NCBI RefSeq assembly: GCF_026343335.1
Contig: NZ_JAPELX010000001.1
Span: 7,316,001 to 7,380,000 of the forward strand
Origin: Streptomyces sp. NBC_00078
GTDB taxonomy: Bacteria; Actinomycetota; Actinomycetes; Streptomycetales; Streptomycetaceae
DNA: 64,000 bases
Direction: 5' to 3'
Under the pieces are notes generated by a model, which was not told where the DNA came from, made no database searches, and saw nothing but the letters and a program-made list of their open reading frames with translations. Positions 1 to 10,736 of the stretch are shown here, one piece after another (within the stretch, counting starts at the first letter, position 1; each line of letters begins with the position of its first letter). A program made the translations under genes and the position numbers.

Positions 1-1878
1 CCGGATGTGCGCCTCCAGCTCACTCCTCAGGGCGGCCACGTGCTCGCCCGGCGCCCCGCAGGGACCCGCCGCGACGAACGCCGCCACCGCCTCCTCGTAG
101 GCGGGCTCCTGCTCCGTCCAGCTCGTGAACAGACCCGCCTCGCGGACATGTTTCAACAGGGCCTGCTGCACGCGCTCCTCGGTTGCCGCACCGAGCCCGA
201 ACACCGTCTGCCAGGCCGCCCACGCCAGCTGTGCGTCCGGCACGCCCTCGCCCGCGCGCGTCACCTCCGCCAGTACGTCCGCCCAGCGCTGCGGGCACTC
301 GGTGAGCACGGCCAGCGCCGCCCGTACGTCGGCGCTGCGCTTGGTGTCGTGCGTCGACACCGCGGTCCCGGTCGCCGGCCAGTCGCGCTGCACGCGCGCG
401 CAGTAGGCGTGAAAGTCGTCCGGGGACACCGCCGGGCTCCCCGGGTTGCCGCCCACCTCGGTCGCCGACAGCAGCGGCACATGGCGGTAGAACGCCGTGT
501 CCTCGACGGACTTGGCGCGCAGCGCCGACGCGGTCTGCGCGAACCGGGCCCGGAACTCCAGCAGGCCGGGCCCGTCACCGGCCCGCCCCAGCACCAGGTC
601 GCGCACCACGTCCACCGCACCCGCCTCCTCCGGCACGACGAAGGCGAGCCGGGCCTCGGCCGCGGCCTCCTCTGTGACCACGGAGGCGGCGTCCGCGGAG
701 GCGTAGGGCCGGTAGACGTCCAGGCGGACCAGCAGCTCCTGCAGCGCCGTGCGCAGCGCCCAGGGAGCGCGGTCGCGCAGCGCGGGGTCCGGTGCGGCGG
801 CGCACAGTCTGCTCGTCACCCGGGTCAGCCGTTCGACCTCGGTGGCCAGCTCGTGCGTGAGCACCTTGTACGCCGCCCGCCGTACCGTCGCCGCCCAGTC
901 GCCGCCCCGGTCCGTCTGCGGGGCCGCGAACCGCCGGTACTGTCCGAGGAGTTCACCGAATCCCGCCGGGTCGGTGAAAAGCCCGTCGATGTGCCGCAGC
1001 GCGTCGTAGCCAGTGGTGCCCGCGACAGGCCACGAGGCCGGCAGGGGCTCGCCGTCCGAAAGAATCTTCTCCACGACCGTCCAGCGGCCGCCCGTCGCCT
1101 CGTGCAGCCGCCTCAGGTACGCGTCCGGGTCGGCGAGCCCGTCGGGATGGTCGACGCGCAGCCCGTCGATTACGCCCTCGTGCAGCAGCCGAAGCACCTT
1201 CGCGTGTGTCGCCTCGAACACCTCCGGGTCCTCGACGCGCACCCCGATCAGCTCCGAGATGCTGAAGAAACGCCGGTAGTTGAGCTCGGTGCGGGCCAGC
1301 CGCCACCACACCGGGCGGTACCACTGCGCGTCCAGGAGCTGCGGCAGCGGCAGCCCCCTGGTGCCCTCGCGCAACGGGAACACATGGTCGTGGTAGCGCA
1401 GCACGTCACCGTCGACGCGCAGGTCGGCCATCACCGAGCCGAGCGGCCCCCCGAGCACCGGCAGCAGCACCTGGCCGCCCTGCGCCTCCCAGTCGACGTC
1501 GAACCAGCGCGCGTACGGCGACTTGGGGCCCTCCCGCAGCACCTCCCACAGGGCGTGGTTGTGGCGCGGGGCCATCGCCATGTGGTTGGGCACGATGTCC
1601 ACCACCAGGCCCAGACCGTGCTCCCGCGCGGTGTGGGCCAGCGCGCGCAGCTCCTCCTCGCCGCCCAGTTCCTCGCGTACGCGCGCGTGGTCCACGACGT
1701 CGTAGCCGTGCAGCGAGCCGGGCACGGCCTCCAGCACCGGCGACAGATGCAGATGTGAGACGCCGAGCGACGCCAGGTACGGCACGGCGGCCGCAGCGGC
1801 CGCGAACGGGAACGCGGGCTGCAGCTGCAGCCGGTAGGTGGCGGTGGGCACCACGGGGTCGACTCGCTCAGGTGTCAT
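1..1878 (-). CDS. treY: Maltooligosyl trehalose synthase, partial (runs off left edge)
   Basis: This is the N-terminal 626 codons of a GH13 enzyme that converts the reducing-end alpha-1,4 bond of maltooligosaccharides to alpha,alpha-1,1, the first step of the TreY/TreZ trehalose route. The minus-strand frame starts with ATG at 1878 and stays open to base 1. The N-terminus reads TATYRLQLQPAF, followed by YLASLGVSHLHLSPVLEA, HGYDVVDHARV and VVDIVPNHMA, which is the classic TreY opening. TreY proteins are usually about 750-800 residues, so the C-terminal fifth lies outside. glgX lies about 1 kb upstream on the same strand, which fits glycogen-derived trehalose synthesis. The cytoplasmic role is inferred from the family. 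Confidence 0.93.
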   Translation of the reverse strand, partial: MTPERVDPVVPTATYRLQLQPAFPFAAAAAAVPYLASLGVSHLHLSPVLEAVPGSLHGYDVVDHARVREELGGEEELRALAHTAREHGLGLVVDIVPNHMAMAPRHNHALWEVLREGPKSPYARWFDVDWEAQGGQVLLPVLGGPLGSVMADLRVDGDVLRYHDHVFPLREGTRGLPLPQLLDAQWYRPVWWRLARTELNYRRFFSISELIGVRVEDPEVFEATHAKVLRLLHEGVIDGLRVDHPDGLADPDAYLRRLHEATGGRWTVVEKILSDGEPLPASWPVAGTTGYDALRHIDGLFTDPAGFGELLGQYRRFAAPQTDRGGDWAATVRRAAYKVLTHELATEVERLTRVTSRLCAAAPDPALRDRAPWALRTALQELLVRLDVYRPYASADAASVVTEEAAAEARLAFVVPEEAGAVDVVRDLVLGRAGDGPGLLEFRARFAQTASALRAKSVEDTAFYRHVPLLSATEVGGNPGSPAVSPDDFHAYCARVQRDWPATGTAVSTHDTKRSADVRAALAVLTECPQRWADVLAEVTRAGEGVPDAQLAWAAWQTVFGLGAATEERVQQALLKHVREAGLFTSWTEQEPAYEEAVAAFVAAGPCGAPGEHVAALRSELEAHIR

Positions 1879-2781
1879 GCAAGCCTACGTACCCGTCCTG
1901 CCGCACTTCGTGTCATCGTCCCCTCGACGAGTGCACGCGCGCGTGCCCGGCATCGAGTGACGGGGATCACGGGGCGCACGTACAAGGACGTCATCGCACC
2001 GACCGGGCGGCTGCTGCCGCCGGTGTCCTTTCGGGGGCGGCTGCCGATGCCCACGATCCAGCTCGGGAGCGTACCGCTCGTCGCCCGCACGAGCGTCTGG
2101 CCGACGTCCGCGGGCCTCACAGGCGGGGGCTCACGCCCGGACAGGTGAGCTGAGGCCCGCCGGTGGGCCGGCTCGGCGACCGGCGAGACCGGCGGGCGGT
2201 CGTGCTCCTCTTTCCCCCGCGACGGCATCACGGTCACCGCGCCATGTGGCCGGCGCGCCCGCCGGACTGCCCACCGCGCTGCTCGCGCTCCTGGGGGCGT
2301 CGGCGGGTGCGACCGTACAGCTGATCGGCCCCCCGAGCCGCGCCCGTCCGGGGGCGCCGCCCGTGGCCATGCAGCTACGGAGCCATGGAGTCACCAGCTA
2401 CGGAGCCACGCAGCCTCCGAGCCCCAGGTCGGCACGGCCCTCTCCTTCGAGAGCACCCTCGACGAGAGCTCTTCGTCCTGGGACGGGCGCCGGCCGGCCC
2501 GGCCGCCGTACTCGCGCATCCCGCGTACGCCCTGGCCGCCGCCGCCCTCCTGGCGGCCATCTGCGGCACGGGCTCCGCCTCGCACCCGACGACGGGCGCG
2601 ACCCGGCCCGGCCACCCGGCCCGGAATACCCACGCCGACGGCCAGGCCCGCGCGGTCGCCGTCACCGGCTCCCTGGCCGAGTCCTGCGGCCCCGCGGCCG
2701 CGTTCGTGGCGGCGAGGCTGGCCGCCGTCCCCGCCTGTGTGATGGCCGGTGACGGCGCGCCCGGCCTCGTACCTCGGGCCT
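1879..2781. other. Gene-poor gap between treY and glgX
   Basis: About 900 bases between two same-strand genes. Several short open frames exist on both strands, but none shows a ribosome binding site, a recognisable domain or consistent codon bias. A 13-base direct repeat, AGCTACGGAGCCA, occurs at 2373-2385 and 2396-2408. A plus-strand frame near 2500-2780 encodes an alanine-rich stretch (LAHPAYALAAAALLAAICG) that could be the relic of a small membrane or exported protein, but this is not supported well enough to call. The treY promoter should lie at the left end of this gap. Confidence 0.5.
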
Positions 2782-2822
2782 GCCGAAAGGCCCTCCACGC
2801 GCGCGTGGAGGGCCGTTTCGGC
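2782..2822 (-). terminator. Strong hairpin downstream of glgX
   Basis: A nearly perfect inverted repeat. The left arm GCCGAAA plus GGCCCTCCACGCG pairs with CGCGTGGAGGGCC plus TTTCGGC, with one bulged G. It begins 35 bases after the glgX stop on the minus strand. There is no U-tract, which is usual for Streptomyces terminators. Confidence 0.85.
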
Positions 2823-2856
2823 CGATCGCACCGGCGTGGAGCGGCCCCGGGTGGGT

Positions 2857-4986
<2,130 letters not shown>

Positions 4987-5165
4987 GGACACGACTCTTT
5001 CAGCTGGGGCGCGCCGTCGGCGGCGCCTTCGCGTCGAGTGTCCCCGAAAGTGATGGAACCACCTATGACTTACGTCCCTCTTACCGATCGACCAGGCATA
5101 CGCGGTATGCCGAATCCAGTGGGGCAGACACGTACTCCCGGGATGAAGGGGAGCTGGGGGAAAAT

Positions 5166-5981
5166 GTGCGCAAGATAGTGCACCGCCATCTGGGCAAGGT
5201 GGTGGCCGGAGCGGCCATCGCGTTGGCCGGGACCGCCGTGATGGTCGGCATCACCCTGCCGGGGACGGCGGGGGCCGACGAGTCGGGGGGCGGCAGCGCC
5301 GGCACCCGGGCGGCGCAGCAAGCGGGACAGGGGCAGGACGGCGCCGTCCCGGCAGGTGTGGTCGAGCAGGCGCCCGCCGAGGGCGTCAAGGGCAAGGGCA
5401 ACGACCCGCTCACCGACGACGAGACCAAGCGGGCCGAGCAGATCGCCGCCGGCCGGCAGCTGCTGAACTCCGCCGAGAACGTCGAGGGCGAGCGCGGACC
5501 GCAGCGCCTCACGGTCGACATCGCCGACCCGGAGAACGACGAGGCGGACGACCCGAACGCGCCCCGTCGCGCCGACGTGACGTTCTACGACTACAAGAAC
5601 GACACCCTCGTCACCAAGACGGTCAACCTGGACACCGGAAACGTCGAGGAGACCGGCACGCAGCATGGCGTCCAGCCGCCGCTGAGCCGCGCCGAGAACG
5701 CCGAGGCCGCCAGGCTCCTGATCGCCGACCCGCTCGGCGCCGGCCTCAAGGCGGACTACAAGGACGCCACCGGCAAGGAACTCACCTCGCCGGACCAGCT
5801 GCTGCTCAACGGCGCCGTGTACCGGGCCACGCCGGGCGCCCAGCCCGCGGTACTGGACAAGTGCGGTGAGCACCGGTGCGTGCGGCTGTTTCCGAAGGTC
5901 GTCAAAGGGCCGTGGATCGACGCCAGGTCGCTGATCGTCGACCTCAGTGCAGGCAAGGTCGCCAAGCTCGCCCGACGCTGA
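5166..5981 (+). CDS. Secreted amine-oxidase N-domain-like protein (tyramine oxidase-like small subunit)
   Basis: A 271-residue exported protein. An N-terminal Sec or Tat-like signal (basic start, hydrophobic AGAAIALAGTAVMVGITL, cleavage near AGA/DES) precedes a low-complexity linker and a domain from about residue 75. DPLTDDETKRAEQIA, ADVTFYDYKNDTLVTKTVNLDTGNVEE and GVQPPLSRAENAEA resemble the small N2/N3 domains that precede the catalytic domain in copper amine oxidases. The next gene, 55 bases on, encodes only a catalytic-type domain, so the pair looks like one amine oxidase split over two reading frames. The start is GTG at 5166 after GGGGG. The overlapping ATG at 5164 meets a stop after four codons. 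The partner role is inferred. Confidence 0.72.
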   Translation: MRKIVHRHLGKVVAGAAIALAGTAVMVGITLPGTAGADESGGGSAGTRAAQQAGQGQDGAVPAGVVEQAPAEGVKGKGNDPLTDDETKRAEQIAAGRQLLNSAENVEGERGPQRLTVDIADPENDEADDPNAPRRADVTFYDYKNDTLVTKTVNLDTGNVEETGTQHGVQPPLSRAENAEAARLLIADPLGAGLKADYKDATGKELTSPDQLLLNGAVYRATPGAQPAVLDKCGEHRCVRLFPKVVKGPWIDARSLIVDLSAGKVAKLARR

Positions 5982-6036
5982 GCCCGCCTCCGTTCACTTT
6001 TCCCACTTGCTCCTCCTGTAAGGGAGTCACTTCTTC

Positions 6037-7356
6037 ATGCGCGTCATAAGAATGAGCCGTGCCCGCATCCGGACCGCCATCGGCCTCTCCGTGGCCGCGC
6101 TGGCCGCCGGTGCGGTCACCGGTGCCGGACCGGCAGCCGCCCAGCCGAAGGCCGCCGCAGCGCCCGCCGCCGACTGCAGCGCCGCCTACAGGATCGAGCA
6201 GAAGCTCTCCACCGGCACGACCTGGCGGATGTGCTGGCGCTACGACAGCAAGGCCGGACTCGTCCTCGACAACGTGTCCTACCAGCCCAAGGGCGAGACC
6301 ACGCCGATCAAGGTGCTCAACAGCGCCCGGCTCGCCCAGATCGACGTGCCCTACGACGACGGCAGCGTCGAGTACGACGACCTCACCGGCTTCGGCTTCG
6401 CCCAGGGCCTGATGAACCTGGCACCGGGCGAGTGCCCCGGCGGCACCATCAAGACCGTCAAGGTGCCCGACGCCTGGGACCCGTCGCAGGCCAACGTCAA
6501 GGGCCTGTGCACCACCACCCGCGCCCGCGGCCACGCCTACCGCATGCAGGGAAACAGCGCCAACCAGGTCTACCAGGCCCAGGGCAAGGACCTTCTCATC
6601 TACACGGTCAACCAGGTCGGCTGGTACGAGTACATGACCGAGTGGCGCTTCCAGGACGACGGCACGATCAACATGAACGTCGGTGCCACCGGCAGCCTCT
6701 CCTACGAGGACTACGACGCGGGCGACGGCCGCGGCTGGCCCATCGGCAAGGGCGCCACCGCCTCCGCCACCAGCCACACCCACAACGTCTTCTGGCGGCT
6801 GGACTTCGGCCTCGACGGCTCCTCCAAGACGAAGGTCGAGCAGTACGACTCGAAGGTCACCCCGCCCGCCCGCGGCCAGGAGGCCCCGAGCGCCAAGACC
6901 AGCCGCACCAAGGTCACCAAGGAACTCGCCGGCGACTACAAGACCTACCGCTGGTGGCGGATGGTCAGCGCGACCGGCAAGAACAAGGACGGGCACGCCC
7001 GCTCGTACGAGATAGTCCCCGGCACCACCACCAAGTACCCGGGCCGCAGCTTCACCAAGCACGACCTGTACTTCACCGAGTACAACAAGTGCGAGCAGTT
7101 CGCCAGCAACAACACCGGCAACTGCCCCGCCGCCTCGGGCAAGTCCGTCGACAAGTGGGTGAACGGGCAGACCCTCACCCACCCGATCGTCTGGATGAAC
7201 GTGGGCTTCCACCACATAGCGCGGGACGAGGACCAGCAGCCCATGCCGATCCACTGGCAGGGCTTCTCCATCGCCCCGAGGGACGTCACGGCTATGAATC
7301 CGCTCACTCCCGGCGCCCTCGCGTCCCAGAACGGCCACTGGGAGCCGCGTAGTTGA
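6037..7356 (+). CDS. Secreted copper-amine-oxidase catalytic-domain protein (tyramine oxidase subunit B-like)
   Basis: A 439-residue exported protein with an RR-containing signal peptide (about 1-36). The body matches the copper amine oxidase catalytic fold. It has VPYDDG and GFGFAQGLMNL in place of the usual catalytic-base segment, the two-histidine copper motif SHTHNVFWRLD (His247, His249) and the distal copper histidine in MPIHW (His406) after MNVGFHHIARDED. The tyrosine that would become topaquinone is Tyr197 in QVGWYEY. The normal consensus is T-x-x-N-Y-D/E; here the -4 and -1 positions are Gln193 and Trp196, and the catalytic Asp segment is not recognisable. Copper binding looks kept while cofactor chemistry may be lost or altered. 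AAGGGAG precedes the ATG. Confidence 0.8.
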   Translation: MRVIRMSRARIRTAIGLSVAALAAGAVTGAGPAAAQPKAAAAPAADCSAAYRIEQKLSTGTTWRMCWRYDSKAGLVLDNVSYQPKGETTPIKVLNSARLAQIDVPYDDGSVEYDDLTGFGFAQGLMNLAPGECPGGTIKTVKVPDAWDPSQANVKGLCTTTRARGHAYRMQGNSANQVYQAQGKDLLIYTVNQVGWYEYMTEWRFQDDGTINMNVGATGSLSYEDYDAGDGRGWPIGKGATASATSHTHNVFWRLDFGLDGSSKTKVEQYDSKVTPPARGQEAPSAKTSRTKVTKELAGDYKTYRWWRMVSATGKNKDGHARSYEIVPGTTTKYPGRSFTKHDLYFTEYNKCEQFASNNTGNCPAASGKSVDKWVNGQTLTHPIVWMNVGFHHIARDEDQQPMPIHWQGFSIAPRDVTAMNPLTPGALASQNGHWEPRS

Positions 7357-7430
7357 GAAACGACACTGTCCATCCGGCTGCACCGTCGACCGCTCCCGGA
7401 GTACCCTTCCTTGATCGTTGACACGGGGTA

Positions 7431-8699
7431 GTGCTCGGGGGAGCGGAAGGCGGTGCGCGGGTGGGGTCGGGAGGGCTGGAGTTGCCCCCTGGTGACGAGG
7501 GTCACGAGGGGGACTCCGCAGACGTCCCGCCCGGCACGGTGTCCCTGGCCAGGCCCATGGCGACGAGTTCCATCGGGCCGGAGCTGGACTGGGACACCGA
7601 CGCCTGGCGCGAGGTGCGTACGCGCGCTCAGCGAGCCGGCCGGGCCTACATCTGGCTGAACCTCGTCGAACAGCGGCTGCGCGCGGTCGTGGCCGCCGTT
7701 CTGCGGCCCATCTACGAACCCGTCCACGGCGACGACTGGGTGGTCGCCGCGGCCGGGCCGGCCGGCCAGGAATGGGTGCAGCGCGCGGTTGCGGTACGTG
7801 AAGTCAGCCGCCGCAAGGGCTACTTGCTCGACCCGGCCGACGACAACGTCCTCAGCTTCCTCACCCTGCCGCAGCTGCGCGAGCTGATGGTGCAGCACTG
7901 GCCGTGCTTCGAGCCGTACATCGACGACCGCCGCGACGTCGAACTCGCCCTGGACGAGCTGGAGGTCACCCGCAACGTCGTCTCCCGCAACCGCGCCCTG
8001 TCCGAGGCGGTCCTGAACCAGGCCGAGCGGGCATCGGCGAAGCTGCTGGACATCCTCGGCGCGGCCGGAGACGTGCCGTCCGCCCGCCGGCTGCCCGTGG
8101 ACGCGGTGGAGGACCTGGTCGGCGACCGGTACGCGGACGTGGTCGCCGTGCACCCCGACCGGGTGCGGCTGCTGCGCCAGTTCCCGGCCGAGGACATGTT
8201 CGGCGGCGCCCGCCGCCTCGACGCCGTCGGTATCGGCCTCAACCTGCTCGTGCAGAACTTCTCCGGGCGACGGCTGCTGCGTCTCGCCGAGGCCGGCTGC
8301 CGCGTCCGGCTCCTGTTCCTCAACCCGGCCTCCAGCGCCGTCAAGCGGCGAGAGCGGGAACTCGGCATGAAGCGCGGGGAGTTGAGCCGCGCCGTCGAGA
8401 TGAACATCCTGCACATGCGCCGGGTGCGGTCCCGGCTGCGCGACCCGGGCGCCTTCGAGATCCAGGTCTACGACGAGACCCCGCGCTGCACGGCCTACCT
8501 CGTCGACGGCGACGGCTCGGACGGCATCGCCGTCGTGCAGTCGTATCTGCGGCGTTCGCGCGGCATGGAGGCGCCGGTGCTGGTGCTGCGCAACGGCAAC
8601 CGGGTGGTCAAATCGGGCGACGTGGATGACAGCGGGCTCTTCCCGACCTATCGCGAGGAGTTCGAAACGACTTGGGTGGATTCGCGGCCCGTGTCCTGA
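7431..8699 (+). CDS. SAV2148-type HEPN domain protein
   Basis: A cytoplasmic protein of up to 422 residues with no signal peptide. From about residue 45 (SSIGPELDWD) it carries an alpha-helical Swt1/HEPN-like region (RAGRAYIWLNLVEQRLRAVVAAVLRPIY). After a helical linker comes a mixed alpha/beta C-terminal half (DMFGGARRLDAVGIGLNLLVQNF, CRVRLLFLNPASSAVKRRERELG, VLVLRNGNRVVKSGD) reminiscent of phospholipase-D-like or nucleotide-binding domains. HEPN domains are often RNases or nucleotide-binding helpers. No R-x4-6-H motif stands out, so activity is unknown. The start is uncertain: the first GTG is 7431, and 7461 and 7558 are in-frame alternatives. It lies about 100 bases before the exonuclease, in the same direction. 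Confidence 0.72.
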   Translation: MLGGAEGGARVGSGGLELPPGDEGHEGDSADVPPGTVSLARPMATSSIGPELDWDTDAWREVRTRAQRAGRAYIWLNLVEQRLRAVVAAVLRPIYEPVHGDDWVVAAAGPAGQEWVQRAVAVREVSRRKGYLLDPADDNVLSFLTLPQLRELMVQHWPCFEPYIDDRRDVELALDELEVTRNVVSRNRALSEAVLNQAERASAKLLDILGAAGDVPSARRLPVDAVEDLVGDRYADVVAVHPDRVRLLRQFPAEDMFGGARRLDAVGIGLNLLVQNFSGRRLLRLAEAGCRVRLLFLNPASSAVKRRERELGMKRGELSRAVEMNILHMRRVRSRLRDPGAFEIQVYDETPRCTAYLVDGDGSDGIAVVQSYLRRSRGMEAPVLVLRNGNRVVKSGDVDDSGLFPTYREEFETTWVDSRPVS

Positions 8700-8801
8700 A
8701 CCGCCCGTGGCCGCAAGCGGAATGCGGTCCTCGGATTGTCAGTGGCACATGGGAAGGTGGAGACCACTGGGGGAAAGCACCACCAAGAAGGGGGGCCGCA
8801 C

Positions 8802-9524
8802 ATGGGCTGGCACCAGGAGCTGCTGATCGGCTTCGACCTGGAGACGACCGGGACCGATCCGCGCGAGGCGCGCATCGTCACGGGGGCCGTGATCGAGGTC
8901 AGGGGCGGGCAGCCCATAGGGCGCCGGGAGTGGCTGGCGGATCCGGGAGTGGAGATCCCGGCCGACGCGGTCGCGGTCCACGGGATCAGTAACGAGCGGG
9001 CGGCGGCGGACGGCCGCCCCGCCGACCAGGTGGCGGACGCCATCGCGGACGTCCTGGCCGGGTACTGGAAGACAGGCGTCCCAGTGGTCGCCTACAACGC
9101 CGCCTTCGACCTGAGCCTGCTCTCCGCCGAGCTGCGCAGGCACGGCCTCCCGTCCCTGCGCGACCGGCTGGGCGGCATCGACCCCGCCCCGGTCATCGAC
9201 CCGTACACCATCGACCGCCGGGTCGACCGCTACCGCCGCGGCAAGCGCAACCTCGAAGCGGTCTGCACGGAGTACGGCGTACCGCTCGACGCCGCGCACG
9301 ACGCCTCGGCCGATGCCCTCGCCGCGGCCTGTCTGGCCGGCGCGATAGCCGCCCGCCACCCCAAGATCGCAGCCCTCGGTCCGGCGGAACTGCACCGCCG
9401 CCAGATCGCGTGGTATGCCGAGTGGGCGGCGGACTTCCAGAGCTTCCTGCGCGGCAAGGGGGACGCGACGGCGGTCGTCGACGGCACCTGGCCCCTGCGG
9501 GAGCCGGCGGACGAGACGGTCTGA
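8802..9524 (+). CDS. DEDDh 3'-5' exonuclease (DnaQ/epsilon-like)
   Basis: A 240-residue stand-alone exonuclease of the DNA polymerase III epsilon superfamily, presumably trimming single-strand DNA or RNA ends with two metals. The DEDDh residues are visible: Asp12 and Glu14 in FDLETTG, the second-motif Asp in YNAAFDLSLL, and His/Asp in HDASADA. ALAAACLAGAIAARHPKI follows. The frame is open upstream to 8736, but AAGAAGGGGGG lies immediately before the ATG at 8802 and the homology begins there. Replicative epsilon subunits are similar in size, but nothing here links it to the replisome. A repair or processing role is inferred. Confidence 0.9.
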   Translation: MGWHQELLIGFDLETTGTDPREARIVTGAVIEVRGGQPIGRREWLADPGVEIPADAVAVHGISNERAAADGRPADQVADAIADVLAGYWKTGVPVVAYNAAFDLSLLSAELRRHGLPSLRDRLGGIDPAPVIDPYTIDRRVDRYRRGKRNLEAVCTEYGVPLDAAHDASADALAAACLAGAIAARHPKIAALGPAELHRRQIAWYAEWAADFQSFLRGKGDATAVVDGTWPLREPADETV

Positions 9525-9539
9525 ACCACCGGTTCGGGA

Positions 9540-9556
9540 GCGCCCCCAAGGGGCGC
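9540..9556. repeat. Short dispersed Streptomyces hairpin repeat
   Basis: GCGCCCC, loop CAA, GGGGCGC, followed by GGGGC. The CAAGGGGCGCGGGGC core is of a type scattered in Streptomyces intergenic DNA. Here it directly follows the exonuclease stop and may act as its terminator. Related cores occur within the two 87-base repeat copies near 37.7-37.9 kb. Confidence 0.6.
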
Positions 9557-9639
9557 GGGGCTGCATCGCTATGCGGCTCCGCCGAGCGGGCGCGACCCGT
9601 CACACAGGCCCACAGTTGCCCGACAGCACCACGTGCCTG

Positions 9640-9660
9640 ACCCATGGGCTGCCCATGGGT
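9640..9660 (-). terminator. Hairpin after the APH-like gene
   Basis: Perfect inverted repeat ACCCATGGG, loop CTG, CCCATGGGT, ending two bases before the stop codon side of the minus-strand kinase gene and facing the plus-strand exonuclease. It is a likely bidirectional terminator for the convergent pair. Confidence 0.65.
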
Positions 9661-9662
9661 GC

Positions 9663-10526
9663 TCAGAACGGATACCAGCGCACGGACTCGTCCCCGTCCC
9701 GCAGTGACGCCACCCGGCGTTCGAACTCGACCAGGGCCTTGGGGTTCGTCGGTGCGTGCTGGGAGACCCAGGCGCAGCTGGCCGTCTCGCGGGCGCCGCG
9801 CAGCACCGAGCAGCCCTCCCACTCGCGCACGTCCCAGCCGTAGGACTCGGTGAAGGAGTCGTAGGCGTCGGCCGGCAGGCCGTAGCGGTCGCGGGAGAGG
9901 GCCATGACGACCAGGTCGTGCTCACGCAGGTCGGCGGAGAAGGTCTCCAGATCGACCAGGACCGGACCGTCCGGGCCGACGTGCACATTGCGGGGCAGTG
10001 CGTCCCCGTGGATGGGGCCGGGCGGAAGATGCGGGGTGAGCGCGGCGGCGGCCGACGCGAAGCCGTCCCGCCGGTCCCGCAGATACGCCGCGTCCGCGGG
10101 GTCGATCGCGTCGCCCGCGAGGCGCAGCCAGCGTTCCACACCGCCCAGAAGCTCACGGGGCGGCACATCGAAGGAGGGTGAGGGCAGAGCGTGGACCACC
10201 CGCAGCAGTTCGGCCAAATCCCGCGGTTCCGCGGCCCGTACGGCATCGGGCAGCCGTTGCCACACGGTCACCGGGTGCCCCTCGACCAGCAGCGGCTCCG
10301 GCGCGGCCGCCCGCACCGCCGGCACGCCCGCCTCGGCAAGCCACAGCGCGATGTCCAGTTCCCGGCGTGCCCTGCCGAGGAGTTCGGCGTCGCGGCCCAC
10401 CTTGACCACCAGGTCACCGGCGGCGAACACCGCGTTCTCGCCCAGGGCGAGGAGCCGCGCGTCGCGTGCCGGGCCCGGCAGCACTCCCGCCGCGGCCAGC
10501 GCGTCCCGCGCCGTGGCCTCGTCCAT
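9663..10526 (-). CDS. Aminoglycoside phosphotransferase (APH/choline kinase)-family protein
   Basis: A 287-residue cytoplasmic kinase-fold protein. The ATP-lobe segment is ALGENAVFAAGDLVVKVGRD, with Lys as candidate ATP-binding residue. The Brenner motif is PIHGDALPRNVHV, giving the catalytic Asp and the metal-binding Asn, and LVDLETF supplies the second metal acid in the DFG position. Length matches the APH family. The substrate is unknown: the family includes antibiotic kinases, but also homoserine, fructosamine and nucleoside kinases. Nothing nearby points to drug resistance except the macrolide glycosyltransferase 4 kb away. ATG at 10526 is the natural start. Confidence 0.85.
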   Translation of the reverse strand: MDEATARDALAAAGVLPGPARDARLLALGENAVFAAGDLVVKVGRDAELLGRARRELDIALWLAEAGVPAVRAAAPEPLLVEGHPVTVWQRLPDAVRAAEPRDLAELLRVVHALPSPSFDVPPRELLGGVERWLRLAGDAIDPADAAYLRDRRDGFASAAAALTPHLPPGPIHGDALPRNVHVGPDGPVLVDLETFSADLREHDLVVMALSRDRYGLPADAYDSFTESYGWDVREWEGCSVLRGARETASCAWVSQHAPTNPKALVEFERRVASLRDGDESVRWYPF

Positions 10527-10541
10527 CGTGGGCCTCCCGTT

Positions 10542-10596
10542 TCGTCGTACGCCTGCCGTGTCGTCGTACGGCTGCCGTGTCGTCCTACGCCCGTCG
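10542..10596. repeat. 19-base tandem repeat, about 2.8 copies
   Basis: Unit TCGTCGTACGCCTGCCGTG at 10542-10560, a one-mismatch copy at 10561-10579, then a degenerate partial copy from 10580. It lies between the divergently transcribed APH-like gene and the ABC permease, so it may overlap the promoter of either gene. Confidence 0.8.
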
Positions 10597-10736
10597 CGGA
10601 CGGCGTCGGAATCTCGCCATCCGTCGGTCAGTCTCGCATCCGCACAGGTCCGGCCCTGTGTGCGGTGCCTTGACGGCGTACAGCGCCTTCACGACCATGA
10701 CGGGGCCCATCCGAGCAGCGCAAAGGGGCTGAGTCC

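Noticed and set aside
2385..2780. Plus-strand open frame with alanine-rich hydrophobic stretch between treY and glgX
   Set aside because: It runs straight through the glgX terminator hairpin into antisense of glgX, has no ribosome site and no recognisable domain.
9540..9556. Hairpin considered a specific regulatory element
   Set aside because: The same core recurs in the 37.7-37.9 kb repeats and is a generic dispersed Streptomyces hairpin.
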